Source: Megascapheus bottae
Lineage: Eukaryota; Chordata; Mammalia; Rodentia; Geomyidae
DNA length: 64,000 nt
Direction: 5' to 3'
Assembly: GCA_024803745.1 (NCBI GenBank)
Contig: JANJXV010000037.1
Span: 6,597,501-6,661,500 of the forward strand
Positions within the stretch are counted from its first letter, which is position 1; the number at the start of each line of letters is the position of its first letter. Under the pieces are notes generated by a model. It was given only the letters and a program-made list of their open reading frames with translations, made no database searches and had not been told where the DNA came from. The position numbers were made by a program, and so were the translations under genes. This document shows, piece after piece, positions 45,888 through 58,133 of the stretch.

Positions 45888-46660
45888 ACTAAATTTATCT
45901 GGGATACGGACATCAGAAAGGACTTTGAACTCTTAAATTGGACCAGCAAACAGCTGTGGCGCAACCCTCAAGATTTCCAGTGGACTGTGGGAGACTGGAA
46001 GTGAACATGTGTCTTTTGTTCATTTTTATAGAACACCTGAGTACTGTATGGATTTACCTGCAGTGTGGCTAGCTTTAATTGTTTGTGTTTCTACAGATAA
46101 GAAGTGCTGTTTCTTTCCTGATCCTGCAGCCTTTGAAAAACAACTTTTTTCCTTAAAAATTACGTTTTTGATAGATTTTTATCAAGTAGGAAATTGACCA
46201 TGAAGCCAGTAGTTTTTCTTAAAAACAGTGCAGTTACAGTAAATAAGAAATGAGACTTATTGCACAAGTCTTTTCCAAGGACTTAGGAAAATTGTTATGT
46301 TCTCAAGTTAGCACATTACAGCAAAAATAAACAAAAATCCGTATGCAGGGTTTTGTGAGTTTGCACTTCAGAAATTTGACATTCCTATAAATTATCTCCA
46401 GAAACTTTTTTGTAAAAATGAGACGTGAGAAATCAGTCTGCATTATTGTAGGTGTGAAATGTGGATGGCTTAGATTCAATATTAACATCAACTGGCCAAA
46501 TTAATGCTTAGTTGGGTCTCCATGCTTCCCAGAAAAGGAAATTGCTAACGTTTTGAGGAAAATTTGAAATTTCACAATTCAGTATTGCAGTTATTGTAAA
46601 ATTTATTTGATGCTTATTAAAGCTTTCCCAATTAAATTTACTGTGTTGATTTTGTTTATT
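45888..46660 (+). other. YIPF5: YIPF5 3' UTR (end inferred)
   Basis: This AT-rich, largely repeat-free sequence follows the TGA. Two ATTAAA hexamers at 46616-46621 and 46631-46636 lie just upstream of a T/GT-rich stretch (tgtgttgattttg, tgtgtgtctc), which fits a cleavage site near 46650. An earlier AATAAA at 46326 could give a shorter form. Use of longer UTR isoforms cannot be judged from sequence. Confidence 0.6.
46616..46636 (+). terminator. YIPF5: Tandem ATTAAA poly(A) signals of YIPF5
   Basis: Two ATTAAA variants of the poly(A) hexamer occur 15 nt apart, followed within 40 nt by a GT-rich element. They are the best placed signals after the stop codon at 45887. Confidence 0.55.
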
Positions 46661-47520
46661 AAATCACTCTTGTGTGTCTCATTTTTTACAACTAGGATTT
46701 GATTTTGACTTTCAATTTAACCTAAGTTTTTTAAAATAGAAATTATTTAGTATAGATTTGGAAAAGAAAGCAAATTGAAATAATCATTTGAATTATATTT
46801 TTCTTAAATTTATTTGATTTTATATTCTTATCAAATTTATTGGATTTTTATATTCTCTTGCAATTGAATCTGCAAGAAAATATATGCTGTATGTTGATCT
46901 CTGGCTTTTTCTAGAGAAACTTCCTCTGATTGTGGACCCTTAAAGAGGACACCTGAAGAGTAAGTGAAAAATTCCAGACTTAATACTTTTTAGAACAAGG
47001 TTTCAAGCATAGCAAGAGGTTAATAACACACTTTTTTTATAAAGTTATAATTTCTAATCTATAATGTCATGTAAATAGGGGTTTTTTGTCATTAATTCCT
47101 AGTCCTCTAGAGAAAAAACTAATAGGTTTCAGGTTAGATTTTCAAGCTTACAAAATAGCTTTACAAAAATTACTTTCATTATAGTCTACAGATACAGTCT
47201 GTAAACTACAGACTGTATATAGCCTACAGTCTTTTTCATTTTATAAACTGTTCTTGTTAAGGTAGATGAGTGCCCTCTGTGCCCTCTGTTAATATGAAGT
47301 TTTATATCATGTTGAGTACATAATGCTTTGGGAATTAAAAAATCTCAGATTGAACACTTGTTAAATTCCCCATATAATCAAATTATCTTATTGCCTGCTG
47401 CCTCCCTCTGAAAGTTTTTTAATTTAAATCACTGTAGAGAATTTTGTTTTTGTTATTTACCACCAAAGTAATAAGATGCTAAACTCCATAATATTTAACT
47501 ATTACTCTATCGAAACAACC
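46661..47520. other. Intergenic sequence downstream of YIPF5
   Basis: AT-rich. A small local duplication (ctacagatacagtctgtaaac / ctacagactg) at 47186-47233. Could include a longer YIPF5 3' UTR. Confidence 0.35.
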
Positions 47521-47720
47521 ACGATAGCTGGACACTTCTGTAATCCTAGATACTCAGAAAGCTGAGATTGAAGGCTCCAGTTCCCAAGCCAGCCTGGGCA
47601 GAAAAGTCCTGTGAGATTCTTAAAAGCTGGACGTGACACTATGGATCAAGTGGTAGAGGGCTATCCTTGGGCACAAGGAGCTCAGGGACAGCATCAAGGC
47701 CCAGCGGCAGGAGGGTGTGG
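47521..47720 (+). mobile_element. Composite SINE, diverged
   Basis: atagctggacacttctgtaa, tcctagatactcagaaagct, caagccagcctgggcagaaa then ggatcaagtggtagagggct. Confidence 0.75.
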
Positions 47721-49731
47721 GGTGGGGGAGAACACACCCAGAAACCCAGCCATGATGTAGAGTTGCATTTGGCATATGAATGGAATTTGCTTGGTTACAT
47801 GAAGAGTCCTCTGTAGCCAAAATTTCCCTAATAAAATTCTTACCTAAGAAGACATATTGATATCTTCATACCTAATGAAAGACTGGTATACCATGTCTTA
47901 AAAAATGTTATGTGGCAAGTTTCTTTTGTTGAACATTAAAACCAATTGCTGATTTTTTGAGTTAAGTACTAGGTGAAATACCAGGTTTGGTTTAGGGCCC
48001 ATTTTCTGTCAGTACTATACAAACACCTTTAAATACAAGAGACAGTATGATTGCACTGAGTAACTGAACCTTGCTTGTGGGTGACAGCTTGAAACATACC
48101 GTATCTATGTCTTGTACTCGGTGAAATGGCAAATTCATGAACAGTACTGTATTATTTGTGTATGCATGCATTCCTAAGGACATGAAGTTAACTTTGCATA
48201 AAGTCTAAAGGGGAGCTAGCTAAGTTTGTGGGAAAAGATCTTCAGACATAACCTACACAGATGCAAGTTCTATAAATCTTATTATATGCAGTATGAATCC
48301 ATATCTTCTAACATGAATACAAAGTATTTTTGTCGTATTTACCCATTAGGAAGAACATTAGGAAACCATTAGAACAAAATCATGCTATGGGAAAATGAAC
48401 CACATTAAAGCAAAATAAACCACACTCAGACAAATACTGCATATATTCTCTTATATGTAAAATCATAAGGGTTGGAGAAACGATGAGGGCATTGCAGTGA
48501 AACCCACCAGAGAGAGGCCAGTGTGGATAGTGGAGGAGAGTATGTTTCCTTTTTTGAGAGAGGGTTTCTAGTCCAAGATGGTCTTCAACTCACTGTCCTT
48601 GTGTCTCAACATCCCAAGTACCAGGACTCACATGTATGAACCACATCTAGCTAAAGTTCTGAAGTTCTATAAATCATAAAGGATTCATGAATACTTGCAT
48701 CCAAGCAGATATTTTTCAGGTTGTATCTCTATGATTCTGAATAGTATATAAACATATAGCTATTATATAATTGGTATTTTTTAAGTGTGTAATTTAATTT
48801 GAATATGCAATGTTAAGTGCTCCAAAGCTAAGATCAAATGTCTCATACATTAAAATTATATGGTTATATTTGTAGTACTTAACTACCTACACAACAAAGT
48901 AAGTCTTCCTCCTGGGATTATATGCATTCCTCACCATCAATTGGAAAATTAGAACTTTGAACACAACAGGAAACTGTAGAAGTTAGAGTTTTATCCTGTA
49001 AGACTCACTAAATAATGGAAAATTATGGAATCATGACCACAGTAGCAGATTATTTTTCTGCTGAATAAAATAGCGCAGCTCTAATCTAATGAATCAGACA
49101 GATAGATGACTATAGAAGGAAAGCAACCATAATATGTACAGGCACACCTACACAAATGCATATATGTATACACATAAATAAACATATAAAACATATATAG
49201 CAGCCTTTTATAATGAAGTTTTCAAAACAATACAGAAAATCCACAGTGCTGATGTTAACACTGTTGGCATGAAACAAAAAGTAGTGCAGTGGCCTCACCT
49301 TAAAATATGATTTAGAGAATGAAGCTACTCAACTCCAGGTTAAATCCCTCTTCAGCCACTGCCCACTTGAGCATCTTGTGATGTTACAGTCCAACTACTA
49401 GTTACCAGGTATTGACATCTTAGTCAATATCCTTCAATGAATAAATGAGAATCTTACCAATATATAAGAAATTATGAATTCATGTATCTAATATCTAGGA
49501 TAGTGCTTATTTCAGCACAGGTTAAGCCAAGTCTAGTCTCACCTCTACAATCTAGGTTGCTGTATCAACCCTTGCTTCTACACCTCCCAGATTAGTGAAA
49601 TTTGTCCATTATTGTCATTTGAAACTTAACTTTTTGTTCATTAATAATTACCCATTTCATAACAATAATCAGTAAAATTATTAAGAAGTTAAACTTGATT
49701 TCTAGGGATTGGCAGTGTACTTGGTCAAAAT
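47721..49731. other. Intergenic; one B1-like remnant, otherwise unassigned
   Basis: A minus-strand B1-like remnant lies at about 48554-48655 (agggtttctagtccaagatg to tgtatgaaccacatctagct). Nothing else identified. Confidence 0.4.
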
Positions 49732-49743
49732 AATGTTACATGG

Positions 49744-49976
49744 GCTGGATGTGTTGGTTCACGCCTGTAATCCTAACTACTTAGGAGGCTGAGATCTGAG
49801 GATCACAGTTCAAAGCCAACCCAGGACTAACGTCTGAGAGACTCTTTATCTCCAATTAATCACTAGAAAACTGGAAGTAGCACTGTGGCTCCAGGGGTAG
49901 GGCAGTAGAGTTGAGTGGAATAGCTCAGGGATAGTGACTGCGCCCAGAGTTGAAGCCCCACTACTGACAGAAAAAA
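49744..49976 (+). mobile_element. Composite SINE with perfect TSD
   Basis: gctggatgtgttggttcacg, cctgtaatcctaactactta; Geo arm to ttgaagccccactactgaca, A tail. Duplication aatgttacatgg at 49732-49743 and 49977-49988. Confidence 0.93.
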
Positions 49977-49988
49977 AATGTTACATGG

Positions 49989-52004
49989 ATATTAACAAAT
50001 ATGTATGTCCATATGACCACAAAACTGAAGAATGATAACAATATTATGCAGCTCTGATTTGCTATCACAGATGGAAATATTTCTGCCTTTGTGTACAAAG
50101 TTTCTATTCATGTTAATGAAGAACATTATCTGCTGATGGATCACAATGTCCTGTGTTTGTGCAAATAAATTAAAATGATTATATACTCAAATGAAGACTA
50201 ATTATAGAACCGCTCTCTTAATTTAAAAGCACAAATACTGTCTTGAGCACATTAAGTTCTAAAAATTGGGTATTACATTCTAGTGAGGTTGACTAATTAG
50301 ACTTGCCTTGCATATATGAATTTGATTTATTTCTGAAATGAGCACTGAGTCTGCTTGTAGCTTGCAGGGTGAATAATTCGATATTAGGTTATTTGGGGTA
50401 GTTTTGAACATTTGTGGCATTGAATAAATACAAATTTGAGAATGGGTGCAAGTAGAAACATTTTAAATGCCTATACATTATACTATTTTTCCTACTCTAT
50501 ACTGATTGTCTCAAAGGAAAAAAAGTTATTTCCCCAGTTAAAATATTATTCTAAAGATTTTCTGAAACTTAATGATAAGTTTGAGGTTTTTCTATTTTGT
50601 GGTCTTTGATAGTATTGCAAAAAATTGCAGTTATTTCATAATGGAGCTAAAATCTTTTTTTCTTTTAATTTTCAAAATAAGAACACCTTTATTTCCTTTG
50701 TCCAATTATATCATCATGGGTAATAGAAAGGATCATTTTGAGAAGCTGTTTCAATGTGAATGAGCTCAGGAATACGTCAAGTCAAAAACAAAAGAAAAGA
50801 GAACATTTCATAGTCCATTTATATGAATTTCCAGAAAAGGAAAACCTAAAGAGACAGCAAATTAGAAGTTTGCAAGAAATGGAAGAGAGGTCTAGCTGAA
50901 AATGAGCAAGAACTCTCATGTGTATGTTTATTAAAATCAACAAAATGGGTGTCATGAGTAGATATTTTAATGATTTATAAATCAAGAAACATGCAGAGCG
51001 GGCATGGAAAGTAGAGAAATGGCTAGGATGTCTGCATCTTTAGAAGGATTTTAGGATGGATTTTGGTGAATATATAACCAAGTAGTAGTGCCTGGAAAAA
51101 AATAAAGTACAGCACTCTCCAAAAGTGCTATTTCTTTTTAATTTTCATTCCATACATAACTCTTCAAATAGTGCTGTGTATTGTACTAGGACACACAGAT
51201 ACCACCTTTCCTTCTAGTGCCTTGTGTAGGCATAAAAATGTACACACACATATATTTAGTTAAAAATTGTGCTGAGATTAAAGCTCCTAATACAATCCAC
51301 TATTTAAGAGTTCAGTGGTTTCCTAATGTGTCCCATTGTTACATAGTCATCACTTAACTTTCAAGATATTCCATTTCCTCCAATAGAAACTCTAGAACTC
51401 CCCGTGTCACTCACTGCGCCCTTCTTTGCCCCAGCAAACACTGATCAATATTTTTGTCACTGATTTGCTTATTCAGAACATTTCCTATAAATAGATGCAC
51501 GTATATGGACTGTTCTTTCTGGATTCTTTCAATGGTTTCCAAGTTGTCTATTGTTGAAATTTAACACTCTATTATGGTCTTGATAATATGTTTAACTTTG
51601 ATATTTACCTAATCCTTTTTAATGACTATATGAGACAGGGTCATAGTTTACTTGACAACTTCCGTAGTTTCTATTTTTCCATACTGGATAGTTCTGTATT
51701 ACTACTGACACCTTTTGTTCCTAGATTATGATTTGTAACTTTTAACAGCGCTGAGGTTGTTATTATTGTAAAGTCAGAATGGAAATTCTGAAAGTGTTAC
51801 TATGAGAACAGTGGTGTTTCCTAATACTCTGTTCCAGATAAGGATAGGCTTTCATTTGTTGAAACATGCAACTTGGGTTGCTCTAAGCATTTGTTCATGC
51901 TTTGCATTGTCTCAGCATTCTTTGACTAGCTTTCAGCAGTGGAATCCCATACACATAATCAGGCCAACCACACCAAAATTATTCCTGCATTACAAGGGAG
52001 AAAG
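49989..52004. other. Intergenic; probable old L1 near 51.3-51.75 kb
   Basis: 51270-51760 resembles an old antisense L1 3' region (tttcctataaatagatgcac, ctgttctttctggattcttt). A further L2/MIR-age-like piece lies at 51150-51230. No genes. Confidence 0.35.
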
Positions 52005-52205
52005 GACTGGAGACATGGCTCAGATGCTACAGCACTAACAAATAAGCCAAAGCATCAGCTACCACGCTTGAGTCCATCTTGTACCCAAAAGGAATAAAAA
52101 CAATTAATACTTCTTCTGGGCCTGGAGGCTTGGCTCAGTTGGTAGAGTGATAGCCATTGAGGCAAAGTGTCAGGTACCAGGTTCAAGTCCCAATCAGGCG
52201 CCTAA
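52005..52205 (+). mobile_element. Dimeric ID-like (tRNA-derived) SINE
   Basis: Two similar tRNA-like units in tandem: 52005-52100 (gagacatggctcagatgcta, gcttgagtccatc) and 52115-52205 (gaggcttggctcagttggta with B box ggttcaagtcc). Each has recognisable A- and B-box positions and is followed by an A-rich linker. Neither has a Geo arm. Confidence 0.65.
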
Positions 52206-52224
52206 AAAAATATAGCCAATATTG

Positions 52225-52385
52225 GAACAGCCTTTGGTGGCTCATGCCTATAATTCTAGCTACTCAAATGAGATCTGAGGATTGTGGTTCAAAGCCAGCC
52301 TGGGCATGAAAGTCAGTGAGATTTGTATCTCTAATTAATCCCAGAAAACTAGAAGTAGAACTGTGACTCAAAGTGGGAGGTAGCT
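52225..52385 (+). mobile_element. Composite SINE, 3'-truncated
   Basis: cctttggtggctcatgccta, taattctagctactcaaatg; Geo arm ends at about 52380. Confidence 0.75.
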
Positions 52386-52859
52386 TTCTAGATCTTCACC
52401 CCATCTACCAGGATGCAGCTATTGTTAGGAAACCCAAAAATGTCCAACTCACTTCTGAAGAATTTAGATTGATTCTTCCCTTGTAATAGGAATTCTTTAA
52501 AAAAAATCAATTTAGGATTTCTTTATTCAATTGGAATTGCAATTTTCTGGATTTCATTCTTACAGATGCCAACATCTGGAATTTTAATCTTTAAGAATAA
52601 GGATGCTTAGTGTGGGTGTAATATTAGGAATTTTGATCTTTTGATATTTTAGCATTCAGAGTTATGGTATTTGAGTTTGGGCCTTCTGGGATTATGATTG
52701 GCACCAGACCAAAACAGAGCCTATAAACAGGGAAAGATGCATTGCATTGGCATTTTGAGTTGAAACCTCTTTGCATAACCTTACCTTTTGGTGCCTCACT
52801 CTTGTCTCATCTGTCTTGTCTTCTGATTTTAATTAACAATGGAATACCAATGAGATGAG
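52386..52859. other. Intergenic, unassigned
   Basis: Contains a degenerate run of att/aat-rich short phrases (ggaattttaatcttt, ggaattttgatctttt; about 52575-52670) suggesting a local old tandem duplication. Confidence 0.35.
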
Positions 52860-52870
52860 GTAGCATTTAT

Positions 52871-53237
52871 TTTTTTTTTGGTTTTCATATATTTTTATTG
52901 TAATTAATAGAAGGGTTACATTATATTCACCACATAGAAGGTGCATTACTTCACAAACATTGATACCCTTTCTTATGTCTTGGTCCCCATTTCCCTCCCC
53001 TCACCCCCGCCCCTCATCTTGTTTTCCACCTTTCCCTATCCTATTTCAAATAATGGTTGCACTTTTAAAAACAGCCATACTTAGTGTACTCAAATTCTAT
53101 TCATTGGTAAAGAGAATGCTTTCTTCAAACTGCTTCTAATATAATGTGGCTACAGTATTGAGAGTACAAGATGTAAAATAGCCAAGGGCCATGGGCACTG
53201 CTTTCCTGTTTTTACCTTTTTGCTTTTTTCTTTGAAG
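52871..53237 (-). mobile_element. Candidate chimeric L1 insertion (unknown 5' segment + L1 3' UTR)
   Basis: 52871-53052 is a minus-strand L1 3' UTR with its poly(A) at 52871. 53053-53237 does not match the L1 sequence that continues at this point in the four other antisense copies. The whole block is bounded by ggtagcatttatt (52858-52870) and agtagcatttatt (53236-53248), suggesting a single integration. The 5' segment could come from another RNA by template switching, or the duplication could be coincidental. Confidence 0.55.
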
Positions 53238-53248
53238 TAGCATTTATT

Positions 53249-54298
53249 GCAACCTAAAGCCACTTCTCAGTTCTTTTAACAATTAGCAAACAATTTTTAC
53301 GAGAGGATCTCTAAGTGATGAAGGAAACACTACTAAATGACTTTTTGCAACAGGTAAGGAGAAAAAAAAGAATCTTATTGGCTTTTTTTTCTGGCTCAGT
53401 GACTTGGAAATGCTTCACATTCATGCTCAGTGACCCCATCCTTAAATATAATCTCCAAATATTCACAAGCCCACTGTGATCAGTGTTCCACCTCCTTAAG
53501 TAAACTGAGTCTTCTGTTTAAATGTTTTTCTCCATACAATTTATTTTCTTTTTTTGATTACTTTCTCTTAGTCCCTTCCACATTCTTCACATCTTTCTTT
53601 AATGCTGCAACTCATGTTAGACACATACATTTAAGGCATTTGATGACAAGCATATATAGATAACTTACATTTCTTTCTTTTGTACAACTAATAGTGCCAC
53701 ATTCTTGTGGGATTTTGAACAAAATGAAAAGTACATGCAGTGGTACAAACTTGATTAATGCTTGGTAAAACCATCTTCAAACTCATTTTTGAGTTGTGTG
53801 TGATGTAGCACAACTATCATCTCAGAACTTAGTAGGATGAACTATAACAAAATGTCTTGTCTCAGAAATAAGAATAAAACCAACTCACTTTAAGTTTTAA
53901 TTTTCTTTACAAAACAATAAAGCCTTTTAAAGTCCTGGTGTTTGATCTTTATTTTGCCCTTAGTTTGCCCACTAGATAGTCAAACATTCTACCCATTTTT
54001 TTTCCTATAAAGTTTACAATGTTAAATATATTAAACTTGTAAGGAAAAGAAAAAAATGGAGTATTCCATATAAAGTAAATACATATGTAGATGTACTTAT
54101 ACATATATATTATGTATATCAAATATGTGTCAGAATAAAAACAAATTATTACAAGTAAATTGAAAACATAATAAAACTTGCTATTTTTCACAATTAATAT
54201 ATACTAACCAAAATATCTTATAGTTTGGAAACTTAAAAAAATATATATAATAATGAAGAGTATAATCTTTTAATGCCAACTTACTCATATGTAGAATA
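53249..54298. other. Intergenic, AT-rich, nothing firm
   Basis: A weak B1-like trace lies at 53795-53880. TA-rich sequence at 54090-54125. Confidence 0.35.
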
Positions 54299-54312
54299 CA
54301 TCTTTCCTGTTT

Positions 54313-54738
54313 TTCCATATATTTTTATTGAAATTAATAGAAGGATTACATTATATTCACCAGATAGAAGGTGCATTACTTTACAAACATTGATACCTTT
54401 TCACATGTCTTGGTCTCCATTTCCCTCCCCCCATCCCTACCCCTCATCCTGTTTTCCCCCTTCCCTATCCTATTTCAAATAACCCAATACACATATATAC
54501 AATATATCAGATAATAAGGTGAAATACTGTAACAATATGAGATAACCAAGGGACAGCAAAAGAGATGAGAGATAACATAGTACATTAAGGACAACAGTCA
54601 CTCATTATATGGCTTTTGTTTCTGTATCCTGGAGGTCCTTTCATTTAGCATCATGCTATATGGCCTTATGTATCAAGGTTTTGTTCTACTGTAAATCTCT
54701 GCTAGGAGAGCCCAAGGTTTCTACTGGTTATGACAGTG
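54313..54738 (-). mobile_element. L1 3' UTR insertion with perfect TSD
   Basis: Longest of the short antisense L1 tails here (426 nt); ttattgaaattaatagaagg to aaggtttctactggttatga. Duplication catctttcctgttt at 54299-54312 and 54739-54752. Confidence 0.93.
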
Positions 54739-54899
54739 CATCTTTCCTGTTTATCTACATTTTCCCTTCTCAAACATGATGACATAGGTAAACTGGTGCC
54801 AAGTCAGAATTTTTTTTTAATATGCAATGATATGAAAACAAAACACATCCAGTAGAGATCATATTTGGTATTGTTTTGGGAGGTTATTTTAATTTACTT

Positions 54900-55035
54900 T
54901 TGTCTTTTGACATAGGGTTTTAATGTTGCCCAGTGTAGCCCTTGGCTTCAAGCCCTTCTGGGCTCCAGCCATCCATCAGCTTCAACCTCTCAAGTAGCTG
55001 GAATTATAGCTGCAAACTACAACACCTAGCTAGAA
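54900..55035 (-). mobile_element. B1-like SINE
   Basis: catagggttttaatgttgcc, cagtgtagcccttggcttca, tcaagtagctggaattatag: antisense 7SL-type element without a Geo arm. Confidence 0.7.
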
Positions 55036-56102
55036 AACCATACTTGGGATTATATAATTTGATCTTTTCTTGAGCTTGGAGCCTGCAGTACAATTCTTTC
55101 ACCAGCACAGACTGGTGGCAGTGGTGAGCCATAGTTCTCAGCCAGCGACCTGGTCCTGAGTGTTGACTGATAATTCTATAATGGATTATATTGATAGACA
55201 TTATATGCATTAAATCCATGTTGATCTTACACTATTTTCTTCTATAATGTAGGATACTTTATGTAAATAAACACAGACAGATTCTCATGGTTATGGTAGC
55301 GTGTTAGGATAAAAACAAAGCCCAAAGCAGATACACTGAAGCAGAGATCTGAACTTTTACTGTACAGCAAGCAATAGAGGGGTTTGCTCAACTTTGTTCC
55401 CACTGAAACAATTCACATGGTAGTGTACTATTAAAAATCCACTCAATAGTCTACCTACGAATATAGCAATGTTTCTCCTTACTTGTTAAGATGCAGTAGG
55501 AGAGTTAAGAGTTGAGAGCTCAGAAGCCAGCCTCTCTGCTGGCATCTTGAAGGAAAGTCTTCTGTCAGTGTCTCTTTTCCCATTTTGTAGGAGAAGGCTG
55601 ACTTGTAATGTCTGCTTCCTGAGGCATTGAGACTAATTGTGTAAATGGTTGCCAGGGGCTTCATATGGCAGCTGGTATGCTGACAGCACAAGGAAAGGCA
55701 AGTCTCCTGGTAGTCACTGTTGCAACAGCAGTAATACCAGTTATGCCAGAATGGGCCTTGGGTAATACTTTGCTATGATTATTCATATAATTTCTTTGGA
55801 CCATATTTGCATATCTTATACTCAGATAGTAAACTATGCTTCTTGCTTATATATTTCTTACTTTCTTTTGTACTAAGGGAGGATATTTTTTTAAGTTATC
55901 CCTGAGGTCAATTCCCTCTCCTTTGTTTCAGCAATATAGTGTGGTTTCCACAAGTCATTATTTTTTGATTCAAGTATGCAAGTAAAATAATCTAAATCTT
56001 GATCATAACTTTCATTCTGTTAGGATGACGTTATATTGATTTTCTATAATCGCACAATGCTTACATCTCATTGCAAACTTCTTTGCAAAACTGCATTTTT
56101 GC
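55036..56102. other. Intergenic, unassigned
   Basis: No recognised repeat. A 70-codon minus frame at 55479-55691 has no recognisable domain. Confidence 0.35.
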
Positions 56103-56330
56103 CAGGTAATGGTAACTCAAACCGGCAGCCTAACTGCTCAGGAGGCTGAGATCTGAGGATCACAGTTCAAGGTAGCCTGGACAGGAAAATCAATGAGACT
56201 CTAATCTCCAGCTCAGTAGCAAAAAGCCAAAAGTGGAGCTGGGGCTCAAGTGGTAGAGAGTTAGCTAGCCTTAAGCACAAAAACTCAGAACAGCATTACT
56301 GCCCTAATTCAAGCCCCGGAACTATCACCT
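56103..56330 (+). mobile_element. Composite SINE, diverged
   Basis: aactgctcaggaggctgaga, tctgaggatcacagttcaag; Geo arm gagctggggctcaagtggta to caagccccggaacta. Confidence 0.8.
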
Positions 56331-56359
56331 TCCCCAAAGACCTGCACTGTAGCATTTTG

Positions 56360-56440
56360 TTGTGGATTGGGTTAAGTGATAAAGCACTTACCTTGCAAAC
56401 TGGAGTCAGTATGCATAAGCCCTAGTATTCCCAAAATATA
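56360..56440 (+). mobile_element. ID-like SINE remnant
   Basis: ggattgggttaagtgataaa, gcacttaccttgcaaactgg, then taagccctagtattccc. A single tRNA-like unit. Confidence 0.55.
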
Positions 56441-56449
56441 AACAAACAC

Positions 56450-57375
56450 ATAAATGAACTTTGCATATTAGTTAACATGTCCTTAATGAGACTTAATCCA
56501 ATTTGGCCCACATAAAAACAAGTGCCTGATTAATCCACTTGATGAGCATATAGAGAATGAGTTTGATGAGATCCACTGCTGGAATTTTCTTCATTTCATC
56601 AAGGTTTGTACGGTTGAAGAACAAACAGCATGCGGGTTAAAAGTCCCCATGCATAATTTGAAGGCAGATCAAGAAGCCTGTATTTATTGTAATTGTACTT
56701 GGACAGTATCTCATTTCCACATGGGCTTCGGAGCTATAAATAGTTGTAATATGTTTACTTTGTATACTTACTGGATTAATTACAACAGAAGAAGCCAAAG
56801 GATATTATTGTAGCAGTTGGCTAAATGACACAAACATGATCATTAAAATGATTTCTATTTAATCTGTCCCCTTTTTAGTAGTTTAATGAGCTAAATTTAC
56901 AGTGTTATAAACCTATGAAAATTTGATTTTTGGAGCACTGAACTCCGTTGTTAATGCGCGTTCATTGTTTCCCTTGGATTGCTGTGATTCTCAATGTTGC
57001 TGGGAGTTTCCTTCAGAAAGGAAACACCCGGGTCCTGCTTCCATGTGATAGTTCCTGAGTGAATAGTACATTGTTCCCATCAGGGCAGCACCACAGTATA
57101 ACCAGGTGTTTCCATTTACCTATTCAGCTCTGAGCTGGTAACGCATGCATGAACATCTTCGTTAGAAAAACTCTCTCCTCTTCCATCAATGTAAGTTGCA
57201 TGTGTTTACTTTCAAGCACATCTCCAAAAAGCTGTTTGATCAATTGTCATTTCCCTAGACAGCCAGGTGCCCAACTACTCCCTCATCCACCAGTCTATTT
57301 CTAGATGCCTTATTACACGTGGAAAAGGCCCTCATTTTTTAATGAACGAAGAGAGGATGCCTATAAGGTAGGTAT
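56450..57375. other. Repeat-free stretch, candidate conserved non-coding element
   Basis: About 0.9 kb without recognisable transposon sequence in a repeat-dense region. It contains several TAAT/ATTA homeodomain-type cores, tttgcatatta at about 56461 and a ctataaatagt at about 56734. No coding potential seen. Function is inference only. Confidence 0.3.
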
Positions 57376-57388
57376 AAAAATCATTTGT

Positions 57389-57574
57389 GCCTGGAGTTTG
57401 GCCTAGTGGTTAAAGTGCTTGCCTAGCATGCACAAAGACCCGGGTTCGATTCCTTGGTACCACATATATACAAAAAAGCTGGAAGTGGTGCTGAAGCTCA
57501 AGTGGTAGAGCTCTAGCCTTGAGAAAGTCCAAGAACAGTGCTCAGGCCCTGAGCTCAAGCCCAGGACTGGCAAA
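57389..57574 (+). mobile_element. IDL-Geo SINE with perfect TSD
   Basis: gagtttggcctagtggttaa, gggttcgattccttggtac, Geo arm to cccaggactggc, A tail. Duplication aaaaatcatttgt at 57376-57388 and 57575-57587. Confidence 0.95.
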
Positions 57575-57575
57575 A

Positions 57576-58133
57576 AAAATCATTTGTAATAATTAGTACA
57601 TGTCTAGGATTTTCCTAGCAGAGGAGGGCAATAGCTCAAAAGCTAGGTGCATATGGCCCTATAGGATAAGGCTAAGCCAAATGAACTCCAGGATAGGGAA
57701 ATGAGAATTATCCTTGTGGTGGTTGTTTTTAATGTACTATGTCAACTTACTTCTTTACGGGTTTTTTTTCTTTTTTTTTTCTACCCCCCCCCCCCGCCAC
57801 CTCCCAGTTGTTGCTGTATCTGAGTTTGCTACTTGGTGTATTGTATATACATTTATTTGTTTATTTGGATCCAGGAAGGGAAGGGAAGGGGAAAAAACAA
57901 GAGGATGAGACAAAGGACAAAGGATGAACCAGTGCAACAGCAAGGAAATATTCACAACATTCACAAGACAATATGTTAGAAATGAACTTTACAACTTGGG
58001 AGGAAGCGGCGGGAGGGAAAGTGGGAGAAAAACATGGGAAGGGGTAACAATGTTCAAGAAGTAATGTACTTTCTACTTTACAAATGTAACTAACCCCTTT
58101 ACACATCACCCTGATAATAAAAAAATATGAAAG
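57576..58133 (+). mobile_element. L1 3' UTR fragment
   Basis: ttgtaataattagtacatgt, tttgtttatttggatccagg, gaggaagcggcgggaggg, gtaactaacccctttacaca and an A-rich end. A pyrimidine run T(10)...C(13) at 57769-57796 interrupts it. Confidence 0.85.
57765..57800. repeat. Homopolymer T/C tract in L1
   Basis: Long T run with one C, followed by about 13 C. Likely length-unstable and error-prone in assembly. Confidence 0.85.

Noticed and set aside
52115..52205. Possible functional tRNA gene
   Set aside because: A and B boxes are visible, but the acceptor stem does not pair well, a related unit lies just upstream and an A-rich tail follows, as in ID SINEs.
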